A DNA stretch of 64,000 bases from positions 1 through 64,000 of the forward strand of contig OY970315.1 of assembly GCA_963716525.1 (NCBI GenBank), in the 5' to 3' direction. The notes below the pieces were generated by a model. It had not been told where the DNA came from, searched no databases, and worked only from the letters and a program-made list of their open reading frames with translations. This stretch comes from JBBREP01 sp963716525 (GTDB taxonomy: Bacteria; Actinomycetota; Acidimicrobiia; IMCC26256; PALSA-610). Numbering within the stretch: the stretch's first letter is position 1; every line of letters starts with the position of its first letter. Of this stretch, positions 47,251 to 58,244 are shown one piece after another. The position numbers were made by a program, and so were the translations under genes.

Positions 47251-48520
47251 ATGCACGTGCCGGTGGTGATCGTAGGAGCCGGTCCGGCGGGGCTCGCGAC
47301 GAGCGCGCAGCTCTGCCGGACCGGCGTCGATCACGTGGTGCTGGAACGAGGCGAGGTCGCGAACTCGTGGCGCACCGAGCGCTGGGACTCGTTGCGGCTG
47401 CTCACTCCCAACTGGATGACCTCGCTCCCCGGACTCGCGTACGACGGCGGCGACCCCGACGGGTTCATGCGCGCGAGTGGCGTCGTGTCGTTGCTCGACC
47501 ACTACCGGCACATGGTCTCGCCTCCGGTGCGCACCCACGTGACTGTCGAGCGTGTGCGCGCGTGCGCTCAAGGTTTCGACGTCACGACCGACGGCGGGCA
47601 CTGGACGTGCGACGCGCTGGTCGCCGCGACCGGCGCATCGAGCGAGCCTCGGGTGCCGGCGCTCGCAGCCGGCGTGCCGGACCGGATCCAGCAACTCACC
47701 GCGCTCGACTACCGCAACCCGGCGCAGCTCGCGGCCGACGGAGACGTGCTCGTCGTGGGTGCGTCCGCCTCGGGCGTGCAGATCGCCGACGAGTTGAGCC
47801 GCGCGGGCCGGAGCGTCACGATCGCGGTGGGTGAGCACGTCCGGCTGCCTCGCACGTACAGGGGCCGCGACATCTACGAGTGGCTCGAGGCCATCGGCCA
47901 GCTCGACGAGCGTTGGGACGAGGTGGCGGACGTCGACCGGGCGCGCCGCCACGCGTCGATCCAGGTCGTGGGGAGCAGCGATCGCCACGACGTCGACCTC
48001 GACTCGCTCCACGCGCGGTGTGCAGCTCGTCGGTCGGGTCGCGACGATCGCCGGCAACGTGCTGCAGTGTTCCGGAGGCCTCCGCAGCCTTCTCGCGAAC
48101 GCCGACCTGAAGCAGGCCCGCCTCCTCGATCGGATCGACGAGCACGTCCACACGCAGGGGCTGTCGGAGATGGTGGGGTCACCGCTCCGCCCGCGGCCGA
48201 CCGAACCCGGCCCGGTACCCACAGAGGTCGACCTCCGCGGTGTGGCCGCGATCGTGTGGGCGACGGGGTATCGGCCCTCCTACCGGTGGCTCGATCCAGT
48301 GGCGTTCGACGCACGCGGTCGCGTGGCGCACGACGGAGGCGTGGCGCGACTTCCCGGCCTCTACCTGCTCGGGCTGCCGTTCCTGCGGCGCCGCCGCTCG
48401 AACCTCCTCGCCGGGCTCGGTATCGATGCGACCGACCTCGTCGCGCACCTGCGCACGCATCTCGATCACGTGACGCGCGACCGCGCCACCTCGCGAGTGG
48501 CGCAGTCACGCACCAGTTGA
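47251..48520 (+). CDS. FAD/NAD(P)H-dependent monooxygenase-like flavoprotein (frame break)
   Basis: From ATG at 47251 the protein reads MHVPVVIVGAGPAGLATSAQ (FAD motif), VANSWRTERWDSLRLLTPNW and ALVAATGASSEP. The second dinucleotide motif is GDVLVVGASASGVQIADELS, and RTYRGRDIYEWLE follows. Near 48010 the frame shifts by one base and resumes with GVQLVGRVATIAGNVLQCSG and IVWATGYRPSYRWLDP, ending in PGLYLLGLPFLRRRRSNLLA. It is of the YUCCA/CzcO-like single-component group that oxidises metabolites with NADPH. The start is preceded by the 13-bp repeats. Its 3' end overlaps the converging regulator gene by 15 bp. Confidence 0.8.
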
Positions 48521-51016
48521 CTGGCCGAGCAGCGCGCGCCGCGTGCGGTGGACGATGTCCTCCACCGGACACGTCGCGCCGGCGCTGCGGTAGTGCTCGG
48601 CCTCGGCGACACCGAGCTCTTCGACGATCGAATCGCGCGCCGCGAACACGATGTCGTGCAACACCGAGCTCATCGGCGCGACACCCAGCGTCGCGTGGGC
48701 CTCAATCGCGCCGAGCACCTCGGCGGCGAGCGCAGTGTGACCGACGCGCGCCAGCGCGATCACGCAGCGCGACAACGTGTGCCACTGCTGCGACCACTCA
48801 CCAGCGCGATACCAGAGCCCGACCATCTCCGCGAGGCCCGCGCAACCCAGCTCCAACTCGCCGCGATGCACGAGCAGACCGCTCACCTCGGTGTACGCGA
48901 ACGCGCTCATCCAGCGGTTTCCCGCGGCGCTCGCGAGCTCGTCGGCCGCGGTGAAGGCCCGCAGCGCGACGTCGTCGGCGCGCGACGAGAACCCCTCCGC
49001 GACCGACGCCGACGCGAGATCCGTGGGGCTCTGCGTCTTCTGCGCCTCCTCGCGTGCGCGCGCCATGAGGTGCAGCGCCTGGTCGTACCGGCCTTCCGAG
49101 CTGAGCGCCACCGAGTACATGTAGCAGGCGTGCACGAGCCGTGAAGGGCTGCCCGACTCCTCGGCCAGCTCCACCTGGTGCGCGGCCTCCCTGTTGCCGA
49201 TGTCGCTCTGACCGAGGATGTAGTACACGTTGCCGAACACGCGCTCGGCCAACCCACTCGGAAGGACCGCGGCTTCCCGCTCGAGCCGGCGGGTCTCGTG
49301 CGCCAACGACACCGCCAGCTCGAACTCGCCACGCACCCACGCGCCGTAGGCCTGCACGCCGGTGATCACTGACGCCATCGGATGTTCGCTCGCGCCGGCG
49401 ACCTGCATCGCCGCGGCCGCCCACGCGAAGACCTCGTAACGCATCGCCCGCATCGCGTACTCGCGGATCGAACCGATGAGCTGGAACGCGTTGTCGAGGT
49501 CGCCGACCTCGAGCGCGAAACGCTGCGCGGCCCTCAGGTCGGCAAACGCGGCCTCGGCGCGAGCGATCGCCGACCCTTCCGACGGACCGCGCAGCGCGGC
49601 CTCGACCGACTGGGCAACGTCGGTGAAGTGCGCGGCGTGCGCCGTGAAGATCGCGGCCGCCCGGTCGTCGCTCAGGCGGGTGCGCCCGTACTCACGCAAC
49701 GTCTCCAGCAACTCGTAGCGCAACCCGCCCGCCGGGAGACGGCGCACCGAGAGCATGGAGCGCTCGGTGAGGCGTGTGAGCACATCGAGCGCGTCTCCGG
49801 TGCTGCACAGCGCATCGGCCGAGCGGAGGTCGAACGGCCCGGCGAACACCGACAGCGTGGTGAACAGGTCCTGCTCGTCGGGCGCGAGCATGTCGTACGA
49901 CCAGCTGATCGCGTCGTGCATCGTGCGATGTCGCGGATCGCCACCTCTCCGCATCGCCTTGAGCAGCGAGAAGCGCTCGTCGAGGCGGCGCGCGATCTCT
50001 CCCACATCGGTCGCCCGGGCGCGCGCCGCGGCGAGCTCGATCGCGAGCGGGATGCCGTCGAGCCGGCGACAGATCTCGACCACCACCGGCGCGGTCGCCT
50101 CGTCGAGCACGAACGCCGGATCGGCGGCCCGCGCCCGTTCGACGAACAGCGCCACGGCAGGGATGCCGGTCACGTCGCGCCCGGCGGCGCCGGACGTCGA
50201 CAGCGGGTCGACCGACCACACCTGCTCGCCGGGCACCGCGAGCGGCTCACGGCTGGTCGCGACGATCGAGACGCCCGGAGCTTCGCGGAGCACGCGGCTG
50301 ACGAGTGCCGCCGCGGGATCGACGACGTGCTCGCAGTTGTCGAGCAGCAGGAGGCAGTGCCGCGGGCGGAGCAGTTCGACGACCGCGTCGTCGATCGAGC
50401 TGCGCCGGCGGACGCTCACGTCGAGAGCGGTCGCGAACGCGGCGACGGTTGCGCCGGCATCGACCACGCTCACGAGCTCGACGACATGGACACCGTCGGA
50501 ATAGCCGCTCCGGGCCGCGCGCGCCAGCTCGAAACCGACCGATGTCTTGCCCACACCGCCCGGGCCCACGAGCGTGAGCAACCGGTGCGCGCGGAGCGCG
50601 TCGACGAGCCGGGCGATCAACGACTCGCGACCGATGAGCGGCTGCACCGGCGCGGGCAGCCCCGCGACGAAGCCGTCGTTGGCAGCCGATTCGCGGACGG
50701 ACCGTTCGATGACCTCGACCGGCGCGACGAGCTCGTAGCCCTTGCCGTGCACGGTGCGGATGACGGCCTGCCGGTTGCCGTCGTCGCCGACGGCCTGGCG
50801 CGCCGACTTGACGCGCGACGTCAGTGCCGAATCGCTGACGAAGCGGTCGCCCCACACCGCGTCGAGGAGCGCCTCTTTGCGCACCACTTCGCCGCGGCGC
50901 TGCACGAGGAACGCGAGCACGTCGAACACCTGCGGCTCGAGCTTGACCTCGGTGCCGTCACGGCGCAGCACGAAGCGGTCGAGATCGAGCTCGCAGTTCG
51001 AGAAGCAGAAGATCAC
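48506..51016 (-). CDS. STAND regulator: OmpR-type winged helix with NB-ARC ATPase
   Basis: An 836-residue regulator. Residues 5-100 are an OmpR/PhoB-type winged helix (VKLEPQVFDVLAFLVQRRGE, SRVKSARQAVGDDG, IRTVHGKGYELVAPV). Then follows an NB-ARC ATPase with Walker A GPGGVGKTS (151-159), Walker B CLLLLDNCEHV (Asp225), a SIVATSREPLAVPGEQVWSV sensor segment and the GIPLAIELAAARA motif. The remaining 400 residues are helical repeats. This domain order is common in actinobacteria, but targets are rarely known. Nucleotide-driven oligomerisation on DNA in response to an unknown ligand is the family model. Confidence 0.9.
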   Translation of the reverse strand: MIFCFSNCELDLDRFVLRRDGTEVKLEPQVFDVLAFLVQRRGEVVRKEALLDAVWGDRFVSDSALTSRVKSARQAVGDDGNRQAVIRTVHGKGYELVAPVEVIERSVRESAANDGFVAGLPAPVQPLIGRESLIARLVDALRAHRLLTLVGPGGVGKTSVGFELARAARSGYSDGVHVVELVSVVDAGATVAAFATALDVSVRRRSSIDDAVVELLRPRHCLLLLDNCEHVVDPAAALVSRVLREAPGVSIVATSREPLAVPGEQVWSVDPLSTSGAAGRDVTGIPAVALFVERARAADPAFVLDEATAPVVVEICRRLDGIPLAIELAAARARATDVGEIARRLDERFSLLKAMRRGGDPRHRTMHDAISWSYDMLAPDEQDLFTTLSVFAGPFDLRSADALCSTGDALDVLTRLTERSMLSVRRLPAGGLRYELLETLREYGRTRLSDDRAAAIFTAHAAHFTDVAQSVEAALRGPSEGSAIARAEAAFADLRAAQRFALEVGDLDNAFQLIGSIREYAMRAMRYEVFAWAAAAMQVAGASEHPMASVITGVQAYGAWVRGEFELAVSLAHETRRLEREAAVLPSGLAERVFGNVYYILGQSDIGNREAAHQVELAEESGSPSRLVHACYMYSVALSSEGRYDQALHLMARAREEAQKTQSPTDLASASVAEGFSSRADDVALRAFTAADELASAAGNRWMSAFAYTEVSGLLVHRGELELGCAGLAEMVGLWYRAGEWSQQWHTLSRCVIALARVGHTALAAEVLGAIEAHATLGVAPMSSVLHDIVFAARDSIVEELGVAEAEHYRSAGATCPVEDIVHRTRRALLGQSTGA

Positions 51017-51040
51017 GACGTCCCGCCGACCGTGCGGTGC

Positions 51041-51892
51041 TCACGCCGCGGCGGCGACTCCTTGCGGACGGTCGCCCCTCAGGATCACGCGGTGCATGAT
51101 CCGGCGCGCGTCGCCGTAGTCGTAGATGCCGAAGTGCATGGTGGTGCGGTTGTCCCACATCGCGAGCGTGCCCGGGGTCCAGCGGTAGCGCACCAGGTAC
51201 TCCGGTTGGGTCATGTGTTCGTAGAGCACTCGTAGCAACGCTGCGCTCTGCGGCCCGGGAAACCCTTCGAGCCCCACCGTGAACTGCGGGTTCACGAACA
51301 AGTTCTTGCGGCCGGTCTCGGGGTGCACGCGCACGACCGGGTGCCGGGCCGGCGTGAGCTTCGTGAGCTTCTTGCCCTCCCACTCGTTGCCCTCGCCGGC
51401 CTCCACACGCGCCGCGTAGTACGGGTCGTAATGGATCGCGACGAGACCGTCGCACAAGCACCGGAGGGGCTCGGCGAGCGCGCCGTAGGCGGCACGGGTG
51501 TCGGCCCACATCGTGTCGCCGCCAGCTTCGGGGATCGCCACGGCCCGCAGCAGCGATGCCATCGGCGGCCGAGACATGAACGTGACGTCGGTGTGCCAGA
51601 AGTTCGTGCGGTCCTTGATGCTGTCGATCGGCTGGATGCTGGGGTTCTCGGCGACCGTCTTCTCGACCGGGTGGCCCACCGTCGGCTCGCCGAAGCGGGC
51701 CGCGAAGTCGAGCTGCGTGTCGTTCGTGAGCTGCTGGCCGGGGAAGAACACGACGAGCCGCTCGAGCCACACGCGGCGGATCGCGGCGATCGTGGCGTCG
51801 TCGAGCGTCGCCGCGCAGTCGATGCCTCGGATCTCGGCGCCGATCGTGGGCGTGAGCGGCCGCACGTCGAGCGACATCTTCGTGGTCGTCAC
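51041..51892 (-). CDS. TauD/TfdA-family 2-oxoglutarate dioxygenase
   Basis: A 283-residue protein from GTG at 51892. The iron ligands are His100-x-Asp102 (NFWHTDVTFMSRPP) and the distal His267 (RRIMHRVILRGDRP), with the Arg for 2-oxoglutarate right after it. DVRPLTPTIGAEIRGIDCAA and VVFFPGQQLTNDTQLDFAAR are the family N-terminal segments. This is the taurine/alkylsulfate dioxygenase subgroup, so sulfonate or sulfate-ester cleavage is a reasonable guess. It is divergent from the epimerase gene and follows the STAND regulator gene on the same strand. Confidence 0.92.
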   Translation of the reverse strand: MTTTKMSLDVRPLTPTIGAEIRGIDCAATLDDATIAAIRRVWLERLVVFFPGQQLTNDTQLDFAARFGEPTVGHPVEKTVAENPSIQPIDSIKDRTNFWHTDVTFMSRPPMASLLRAVAIPEAGGDTMWADTRAAYGALAEPLRCLCDGLVAIHYDPYYAARVEAGEGNEWEGKKLTKLTPARHPVVRVHPETGRKNLFVNPQFTVGLEGFPGPQSAALLRVLYEHMTQPEYLVRYRWTPGTLAMWDNRTTMHFGIYDYGDARRIMHRVILRGDRPQGVAAAA

Positions 51893-51972
51893 GGCTCCTC
51901 CTGTCGGCGCGTCGAACCCGAGTCTCGCGCGCGGCGGCTCGCGCTCCCAGAGCGCATGCCAGAATCCCAGGC

Positions 51973-53076
51973 ATGCGCATCCTTGTGGTGGGCGGCACCG
52001 GTCCGAGCGGTACACCGATCGTGCGCCGTCTCGTCGAGCACGGCCACGACGTCACGATCCTGCACCGCGGCACGCACGAGCGCCCCGAGACACCGCGCGA
52101 GGTCGTGCACGTGCACGCCGATCCTTTCGACGAGACATCGTTCACCGCCGCGCTCGGCGAGCCCGGCTGGGACACGGTCGTCGCGATGTACGGGAGGCTC
52201 CGCATGGTCGCGGCGGCGACACGCGGGCGCTGCGCGCACTTCGTGTCGGTGGGCGGCGTACCGGCCTACCGGGGATGGACCGACGCATGGCTGCACGATC
52301 CGCCCGGCCTCCCTGTGCCCGTCCGCGAGGACGCGCCGCTCGTGGACGACCCGGCACTCGACGACAAGGGTTACCGCATCGTGCGCACCGAGCAGGCGGT
52401 GTTCGCCGCGCACCCTCAGGCCGCGCACTTCCGCTACCCGTACCTGTACGGCCCGTACCAACCGGCACCGCGCGAGTGGTGCGTGGTGCGGCGCATCCTC
52501 GACGGCCGCCGGCGCATCGTCGTTGCCGACGAAGGGCTGACGCTGCACCACCACTGCTACACCGAGAACTGCGCGGCGGCCGTGGTGGCGGGCATCGAGC
52601 AACCGGCGCGCAGCGCGGGCGCGATCTTCAACGTCGCCGACGAGGAGGTGCTCACGGTGCGCCAGGTGATCGAGCTGTGCGCGGCCGAGCTCGCCGCCGA
52701 CCTCGAGATCGTGTCGATGCCGTACGACCTCGCGCTCCCGGCGCGGCCGATGCTCGCGCAACCGTTGCCGACGCACCGGGTCCTCGACATCGCGCTCGTG
52801 CGCGACCGGCTCGGCCACCGCGACGTCGTGCCGGCGCGCGAGGCCGTGCGGCGCACCGCGCGCTGGCTCGCCGAGCATCCGCCCGAACGCGGCGGGATCG
52901 AGGAACGCGTGCTCACCGACCCGTTCGACTATGCGGCCGAGGACGCACTCATCGAGTCGTGGTACGCGGCGCGCGGCGCCGTCTCGATGCCCGACTTCGC
53001 CGTCGTACCGCAATGGGGCCTGGCGTACAGCGGACCGCAGGGCCGGTCCCGCACCCACACCGAGTTCGTCGAATGA
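51973..53076 (+). CDS. NAD-dependent epimerase/dehydratase family protein
   Basis: A 367-residue extended SDR. The nucleotide site is MRILVVGGTGPSGTPIVRRL (GxxGxxG), with VVHVHADPFDETSF after it. The classical Tyr-x3-Lys pair is replaced: the region reads DKGYRIVRTEQAVFAAHP, where Tyr is present but the Lys position is Arg. Later marks are FRYPYLYGPYQPAPREWCVV, EGLTLHHHCYTENCAAAVVA and FNVADEEVLTVRQVIELCA. It is an atypical, perhaps isomerase-like or structural member. It is 76 bp upstream of the CoA-transferase gene and may share its transcript. Confidence 0.87.
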   Translation: MRILVVGGTGPSGTPIVRRLVEHGHDVTILHRGTHERPETPREVVHVHADPFDETSFTAALGEPGWDTVVAMYGRLRMVAAATRGRCAHFVSVGGVPAYRGWTDAWLHDPPGLPVPVREDAPLVDDPALDDKGYRIVRTEQAVFAAHPQAAHFRYPYLYGPYQPAPREWCVVRRILDGRRRIVVADEGLTLHHHCYTENCAAAVVAGIEQPARSAGAIFNVADEEVLTVRQVIELCAAELAADLEIVSMPYDLALPARPMLAQPLPTHRVLDIALVRDRLGHRDVVPAREAVRRTARWLAEHPPERGGIEERVLTDPFDYAAEDALIESWYAARGAVSMPDFAVVPQWGLAYSGPQGRSRTHTEFVE

Positions 53077-53152
53077 CTGCAGTGCGTCTCGGCGTCGCGC
53101 AACGGCGCGCCGCGATCGAGCGGCCCACGAATGACCACAAGGAGGGATTGGG

Positions 53153-54340
53153 ATGAGCGGCCCGATGGCAGGCGTACGTGTGGTCGACTGCTCGATCGCG
53201 TTGACGGGGCCCTACGCGGCCGCGCTGCTCGCCGACCAGGGAGCCGACGTCGTGAAGGTGGAGCGGCCCGGCATCGGCGACATCGCCCGCTGGGTGGGTG
53301 TGATGGTGAACGGCATGAGCTCGCTCTACCTCGTGTGCAATCGCGGCAAGCGCGGCGTCGCCGTCGACTTCCATCATCCCGACGGCATCGACATCATGCG
53401 CCGCCTCGCGGCCGAGTCGGACGTGTTCATCGAGAACTTCCGTCCCGGGGTGATGGATGGGCTCGGGCTCGGCTACGCCGACCTCGCCGCGGTCAACCCG
53501 AACCTCGTCTACGTGTCGCTATCGGGCTTCGGCAGCGTCGGGCCCTACCGCGGCCGGAGCGTGTACGACACGGTGATGCAGGCCTACGGCGGCTTTGCCG
53601 CGAACCAGGCCGACCCGAACGACGGCGTGCCCGTGTTCCTGCGCCAGACCGCGGCCGACAAGGTGACCGCGCTCTACGCGGCGCAGGCCATCACCGCCGC
53701 ACTGTTCGCCCGCGAGCGCGGCGCCGGCGGCCAGCACGTGGAGTTGTCGATGATGGACTCGGTGGTGTCGTTCCTCTGGGCCGACTCCGCGGCGAACGAG
53801 GTGCTGCTCGAATCCGACGGGTCGCAGCACTCGAGCTTCGTCGCGGGTTTCCGGCCGATGCGCTTCAGCGACGGTTGGGGCATCGTCACCCCGACGGCCG
53901 ACCACGACTTTGCCGGGATGTGCAAGGCGCTCGACGTCGAGGGGTACGACGACCCGCGCGTTGCGACGATCGCGCAGCGCGTCCAGCACCGCGAGCTCGT
54001 GTCGGAGCTCGTCGACATGTGCTACGCGCACGCCGTCCAGTTCACGATGGAAGAGGTGTGCGCCCGCTTCGACGCCGAGCGGGTGCCGTACTCGATGATC
54101 CTCTCGCCGGCCGAGGTCGTCGACGACGCGCACGCTCGGGCCGTGGGCCTGTTCGAAGAGCACGACCACCATGTGGTCGGCCGGGCTCGCATGCCACGCC
54201 ACCCGACCCGCTTCAACGGGACCGAGGCCCGCCTGCGCCTCGGCTCGCCGGCCCTCGGCGAGCACACCGACCAGATCCTCACCGAGCTCGGGCTCGGCGA
54301 CCGCATCGCCGAGCTGCGCGAGCGTGGCACCGTCGCGTGA
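53153..54340 (+). CDS. CoA-transferase family III (CaiB/BaiF type)
   Basis: A 395-residue protein from ATG at 53153, behind a strong AAGGAGGG. The family N-terminus is MAGVRVVDCSIALTGPYAAA followed by LADQGADVVKVERPGIGDIA. YLVCNRGKRGVAVDFHHPDG, SDVFIENFRPGVMDGLGLGY and LVYVSLSGFGSVGPYRGR come next. The catalytic Asp is in FLRQTAADKVTALYAAQA (near residue 169 in the family). It moves CoA between carboxylic acids, activating a substrate for beta-oxidation-like breakdown. Its neighbours give no firm substrate. Confidence 0.92.
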   Translation: MSGPMAGVRVVDCSIALTGPYAAALLADQGADVVKVERPGIGDIARWVGVMVNGMSSLYLVCNRGKRGVAVDFHHPDGIDIMRRLAAESDVFIENFRPGVMDGLGLGYADLAAVNPNLVYVSLSGFGSVGPYRGRSVYDTVMQAYGGFAANQADPNDGVPVFLRQTAADKVTALYAAQAITAALFARERGAGGQHVELSMMDSVVSFLWADSAANEVLLESDGSQHSSFVAGFRPMRFSDGWGIVTPTADHDFAGMCKALDVEGYDDPRVATIAQRVQHRELVSELVDMCYAHAVQFTMEEVCARFDAERVPYSMILSPAEVVDDAHARAVGLFEEHDHHVVGRARMPRHPTRFNGTEARLRLGSPALGEHTDQILTELGLGDRIAELRERGTVA

Positions 54341-54436
54341 CCAGCGGGGTGCCCGCATGACACGTATGCCTCCGGCGAGCTACCTTGCCAGTGGCTGCGG
54401 GGCCGCCATAGACGATCGCGTCGAGGGGGCCTGACC

Positions 54437-57400
54437 ATGGAACTTCCGTCTGACGTCGAGCGAGCGCTCGCGCTCGGCGGAGAGATGGGCCGGCGCATCG
54501 CCGAGTACGACTGGGCGAGCCATCCACTCGGACCGATCTCGGGATGGTCGCCCACGTGGCGCGCGCTGCTCGTCACCGCGTTGTCGTCGCGATTCCCCAT
54601 CCTGCTCTGGCTGGGCGACGACCTCGCGCTCGTCTACAACGACGACTACGTGCCGATGCTCGGCGACAAGCATCCCAAGTCGCTCGGCCGCGCGGGACGT
54701 GCCGTGTGGTGGGACGTCTGGGACGTCATCGCACCCATGCTCCACAGCGTGCTCGACACCGGCGTCGCAACCTGGTCGCACGACCAGTTGTTGATGATGT
54801 ACCGCCACGGTTACCGCGAAGAGGCGTACTTCACGTTCACGTACAGCCCGATCATCGAGCCCGACGGCTCGGTCGACGGTGTGTTCTGCGCCGTGACCGA
54901 GACGACCGACCGTGTGCTCGGCGAGCGGCGCACAGCAGTATTGCGCGACCTGGGCGCCGCGCTCGCCGACCGGCACAGCATCGTCGACGCCGCCGACGCC
55001 GTCCTCGCATGCATGGACCGGCATCCTTCGCCGGTGCGGTTCCTCGCGTTGTACCTGCCCGACGAGGCCGGTTGGCGACTGCACGGCACGACCACGAACG
55101 TCGCGGTCACGCTCGCGGCCGATGCGCCCCTGCTGTCCGCCTGGAGGGGCCCGGGCGACGACACCGATCGACACGGCGCGTTCGTGGCCGAGGTGCCGGA
55201 ATGGTTCACTGTCGCCGGCGACGCCGAGCGCGCGACCCACGCATACGTGCTCCCGCTACCGAGCACGGGCGAGCGTGCCGCGGGCTGGATCGTGGTGGGG
55301 CTGAACCCGCACCGCCGCTTCGACGACGACTACCGGTCGTTCTGCCACCTGCTGGCGGGTCAGGTGACCGCCGCGTTCGCGAACGCCCGCGCGCACGAGC
55401 ACGAGCGCGAGCGGGCGGAGACACTCGCCGAGCTCGACCGGGCGAAGACCGCGTTCTTCAGCAGCGTCAGTCACGAGTTCCGCACGCCGCTCACCCTGAT
55501 GCTCGGTCCGCTCCAGGAGCTCCGGGCCCGCACCACCGACCGCACCGACCTGCGACCCGACCTCGAGGTGATCGAGCGGAACGGCCGCCGGCTGCTCCGA
55601 CTCGTGAACTCGCTGCTCGACTTCGCCGCGCATCGAGGCGGGCCGGATGTCGGCGGCGTATGCCGAGACCGACATCGGTACGTACACGTCGGATCTCGCA
55701 AGCGTGTTCCGATCCGCGTGCGCCCGGGCCGGCATCGACCTCGACGTCGATTGCGCTCCCGTCGTCGCGTTCGTCGACCACGCGATGTGGGAGATCATCG
55801 TGTCGAACCTGTTGTCGAACGCGTTCAAGTTCACGTTCACGGGCTCGATCACGGTGTCCGTCGGGCCCAGCGAGTCCGGTGGGGCCGTGCTCACGGTGAA
55901 GGACACCGGCGTCGGCATCCCCGTGCACGAGCAAGACCGGATCTTCGACCGCTTCCACCGCGCGGCCACGACGAAGGGGCGGAGCTTCGAGGGCAGCGGC
56001 ATCGGGCTGGCGCTGGTCCGCGAGCTCGTGACGCTCCACGGCGGCACCATCTCGCTCGTGAGCAGCGACGGAGAGGGCACGACCGTGATCGTCGAGGTGC
56101 CGACCGGCGCCGACCACCTCGACCCGGCGAGCATCGTGAGCCCGGCCGACGCGGCGACACCTACCAACGCCGACAGCTACGCCGCCGAGGCGCTGCAATG
56201 GATCGAGAGCGACGCCGACAGTCCTGTGCCGGCGAAGCGAGCCCGTCCGCTGGTAGTCGTGGCCGACGACAACGCGGACATGCGTCGCTACCTCCACCGC
56301 ACGCTCTCGGCCGCCTTCGACGTCGTGACGGTGCCCAACGGTGTCGCGGCACTCGCCGCCGTGCGCGAACAGCGGCCGGACACGTTGGTGAGCGACGTCA
56401 TGATGCCCGTCATGGACGGTCTGGCGCTCACACGGGCGGTCCGCGACGACGAGGATGTGAGTGCCACGCCGGTGTTGCTCCTGTCGGCACGGGCAGGTAC
56501 CGAGGCGACGCTCGACGGTCTGGAGCACGGCGCCGACGACTACCTGGTGAAGCCGTTCAAGGCCGACGAGCTCGCGGCCCGCCTCCGCGCGCTCATCGAC
56601 GTGTCACGGCGAGGCGGGACCGGCGCAACCGATGCCGCCGCGCTGGAGATGCGGGCTCGCCTGTCGTCGAGCCTCAACGCCGCGACGAGCGCGCAGGCGA
56701 TCATCGACACCGTGGGCACGGTGCTCGCCGGGCTTCCTTCGTTCAACGGCGCGTTGCTCGCGGTGTTGCACGAGGACGGCAGGTTCGCCGACCAGCATTG
56801 GGACGGCTCCCGCAACCGTCAGGTGCAGGCCACGTATTTCCGCATCCCCGTCGATCTCGACCTGCCCCAGACCTGCGCCATCCGTGAGCTGCGCACGGTG
56901 CTGATCGGCGACATCGCCGACCCCACACGCCTTGCGGACGTGATCGACGACTCCCACGCCGCGGGAACCCGCGCGTGCGCGGCGACGCCGCTGTCGGGCG
57001 ACGCCGGCAACGTGCTCGGCGCGCTGATGCTCACCTGGCGCGACCCACGCGATTTCGACGCTGCCGACGTGTCGTTCGTGGAAGAGGTGGCGGGCCACGT
57101 CGCCAAGGCGCTCGCCCGCGTCCGAGCCGTCGAGCACGAACGGACGGTGGCGTCGACCTTGCAACGGAGCCTGCTCCGCCTCGATCTCCCGTCGCAGGAC
57201 GTCGTGGTCGGCGCCCGCTACCTGTCGGCCGATGCCGCCTTGCAGGTCGGCGGCGACTGGTACGACGTCATCGCCCGCCGGGACCGTCGCGTCGTCGCCG
57301 CGGTGGGCGACGTGGTCGGCCGGGGGTTGCCCGCCGCGGTGACGATGAGCCGGCTCCGCGCGTCGCTCGGCATCACGGCGATGCAGATCGATGGACCGGC

Positions 57401-58244
57401 CGGGGTCGTCGAGCACCTCGACGCGTACGCCGAGCAGATACCGGGCGCTCGCTGCACCACCGTGGCGGTGGCGTACTGGGATACCGCAAGCGGGACGGTC
57501 TCCTACGTCGCCGCGGGTCATCCGCCACCGCTCGCGGTGCTCCCCGACGGCACGGTGCGCGTCCTCGACGGTGGCCGGTCGTGGCCCCTCCACGTCGCGA
57601 TGCGCCGCCCGCGGCCCCCCGCGGCGCAGGTGTCCCTCCCGGTCGGGTCGACGATCGTGATGTACACCGATGGTCTCATCGAACGACGCGGCGAGTTGCT
57701 CGACGACGGGCTCTCGCGGCTCGCGCACACGCTCGAGCGATCATGGATGCTGCCCACAGCGAATCTCGTCGCGGAGATCGTCCGGGATATGGCCGTCGAC
57801 ACGCCCGGGATGCACGACGACGTGGCCATACTCGCGGTGCGCACCTGCTGTGCCACCACACGCGTGTTCGCCGACGTCATCGACTCCCAGCCGGCCGCGA
57901 TTTCCGACGCCCGCATGAGGTTCCGAGCCTGGTTGGCGGGCGCGTCGATCGCCGAAGACACCGCCGAGGCGCTCGTGCTCGCAACCGGCGAGGCCGTCGC
58001 CAATGCGGTGCAGCACGGCAATCGGCTCGAGCGCGGGCGCTACGTCACCGTCGAGGCCTGCGCCGGCGACGACGAACTGGTGGTGTCGATCGCAGACGGC
58101 GGATCGTGGCGGCCCGCAGGACCCACGCGCCAGTCGAGGGGATACACGCTCATGGAGTCGCTGGTCGACGACGTGAGCGTGCTGCGCGACGAGCGCGGCA
58201 CCACGGTGACGTTGCGCATGGCTCGTCAGCAGGTGTCGGCGTGA
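54437..58244 (+). CDS. Multidomain sensor: kinase, receiver and PP2C phosphatase in one chain (frame break near 55637)
   Basis: Domain order across about 1,268 codons: PAS-like region (residues 30-160), GAF, histidine kinase dimerisation with SVSHEFRTPLTLMLGPLQEL, HATPase with N and G boxes (VSNLLSNAFKFTF, KDTGVGI, FEGSGIGLALVREL), receiver (VVADDNADM, Asp in VSDVMMPVMDG, LVKPF), and a second GAF. These are followed by a PP2C/SpoIIE phosphatase (GGDWYDVI, GDVVGRGLPAAVTM, YVAAGHPPPL, MYTDGLIERRG) and a C-terminal HATPase of the anti-sigma type (LATGEAVANAVQHGNR). One base is gained near 55637 (the two frames join at FARIEAGRM). It is a partner-switching controller, with a STAS gene overlapping its stop. 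Confidence 0.85.

Noticed and set aside
49382..51235. A 617-codon plus-strand open frame opposite the STAND regulator
   Set aside because: The regulator has clear winged-helix and NB-ARC motifs; the opposite frame has none.
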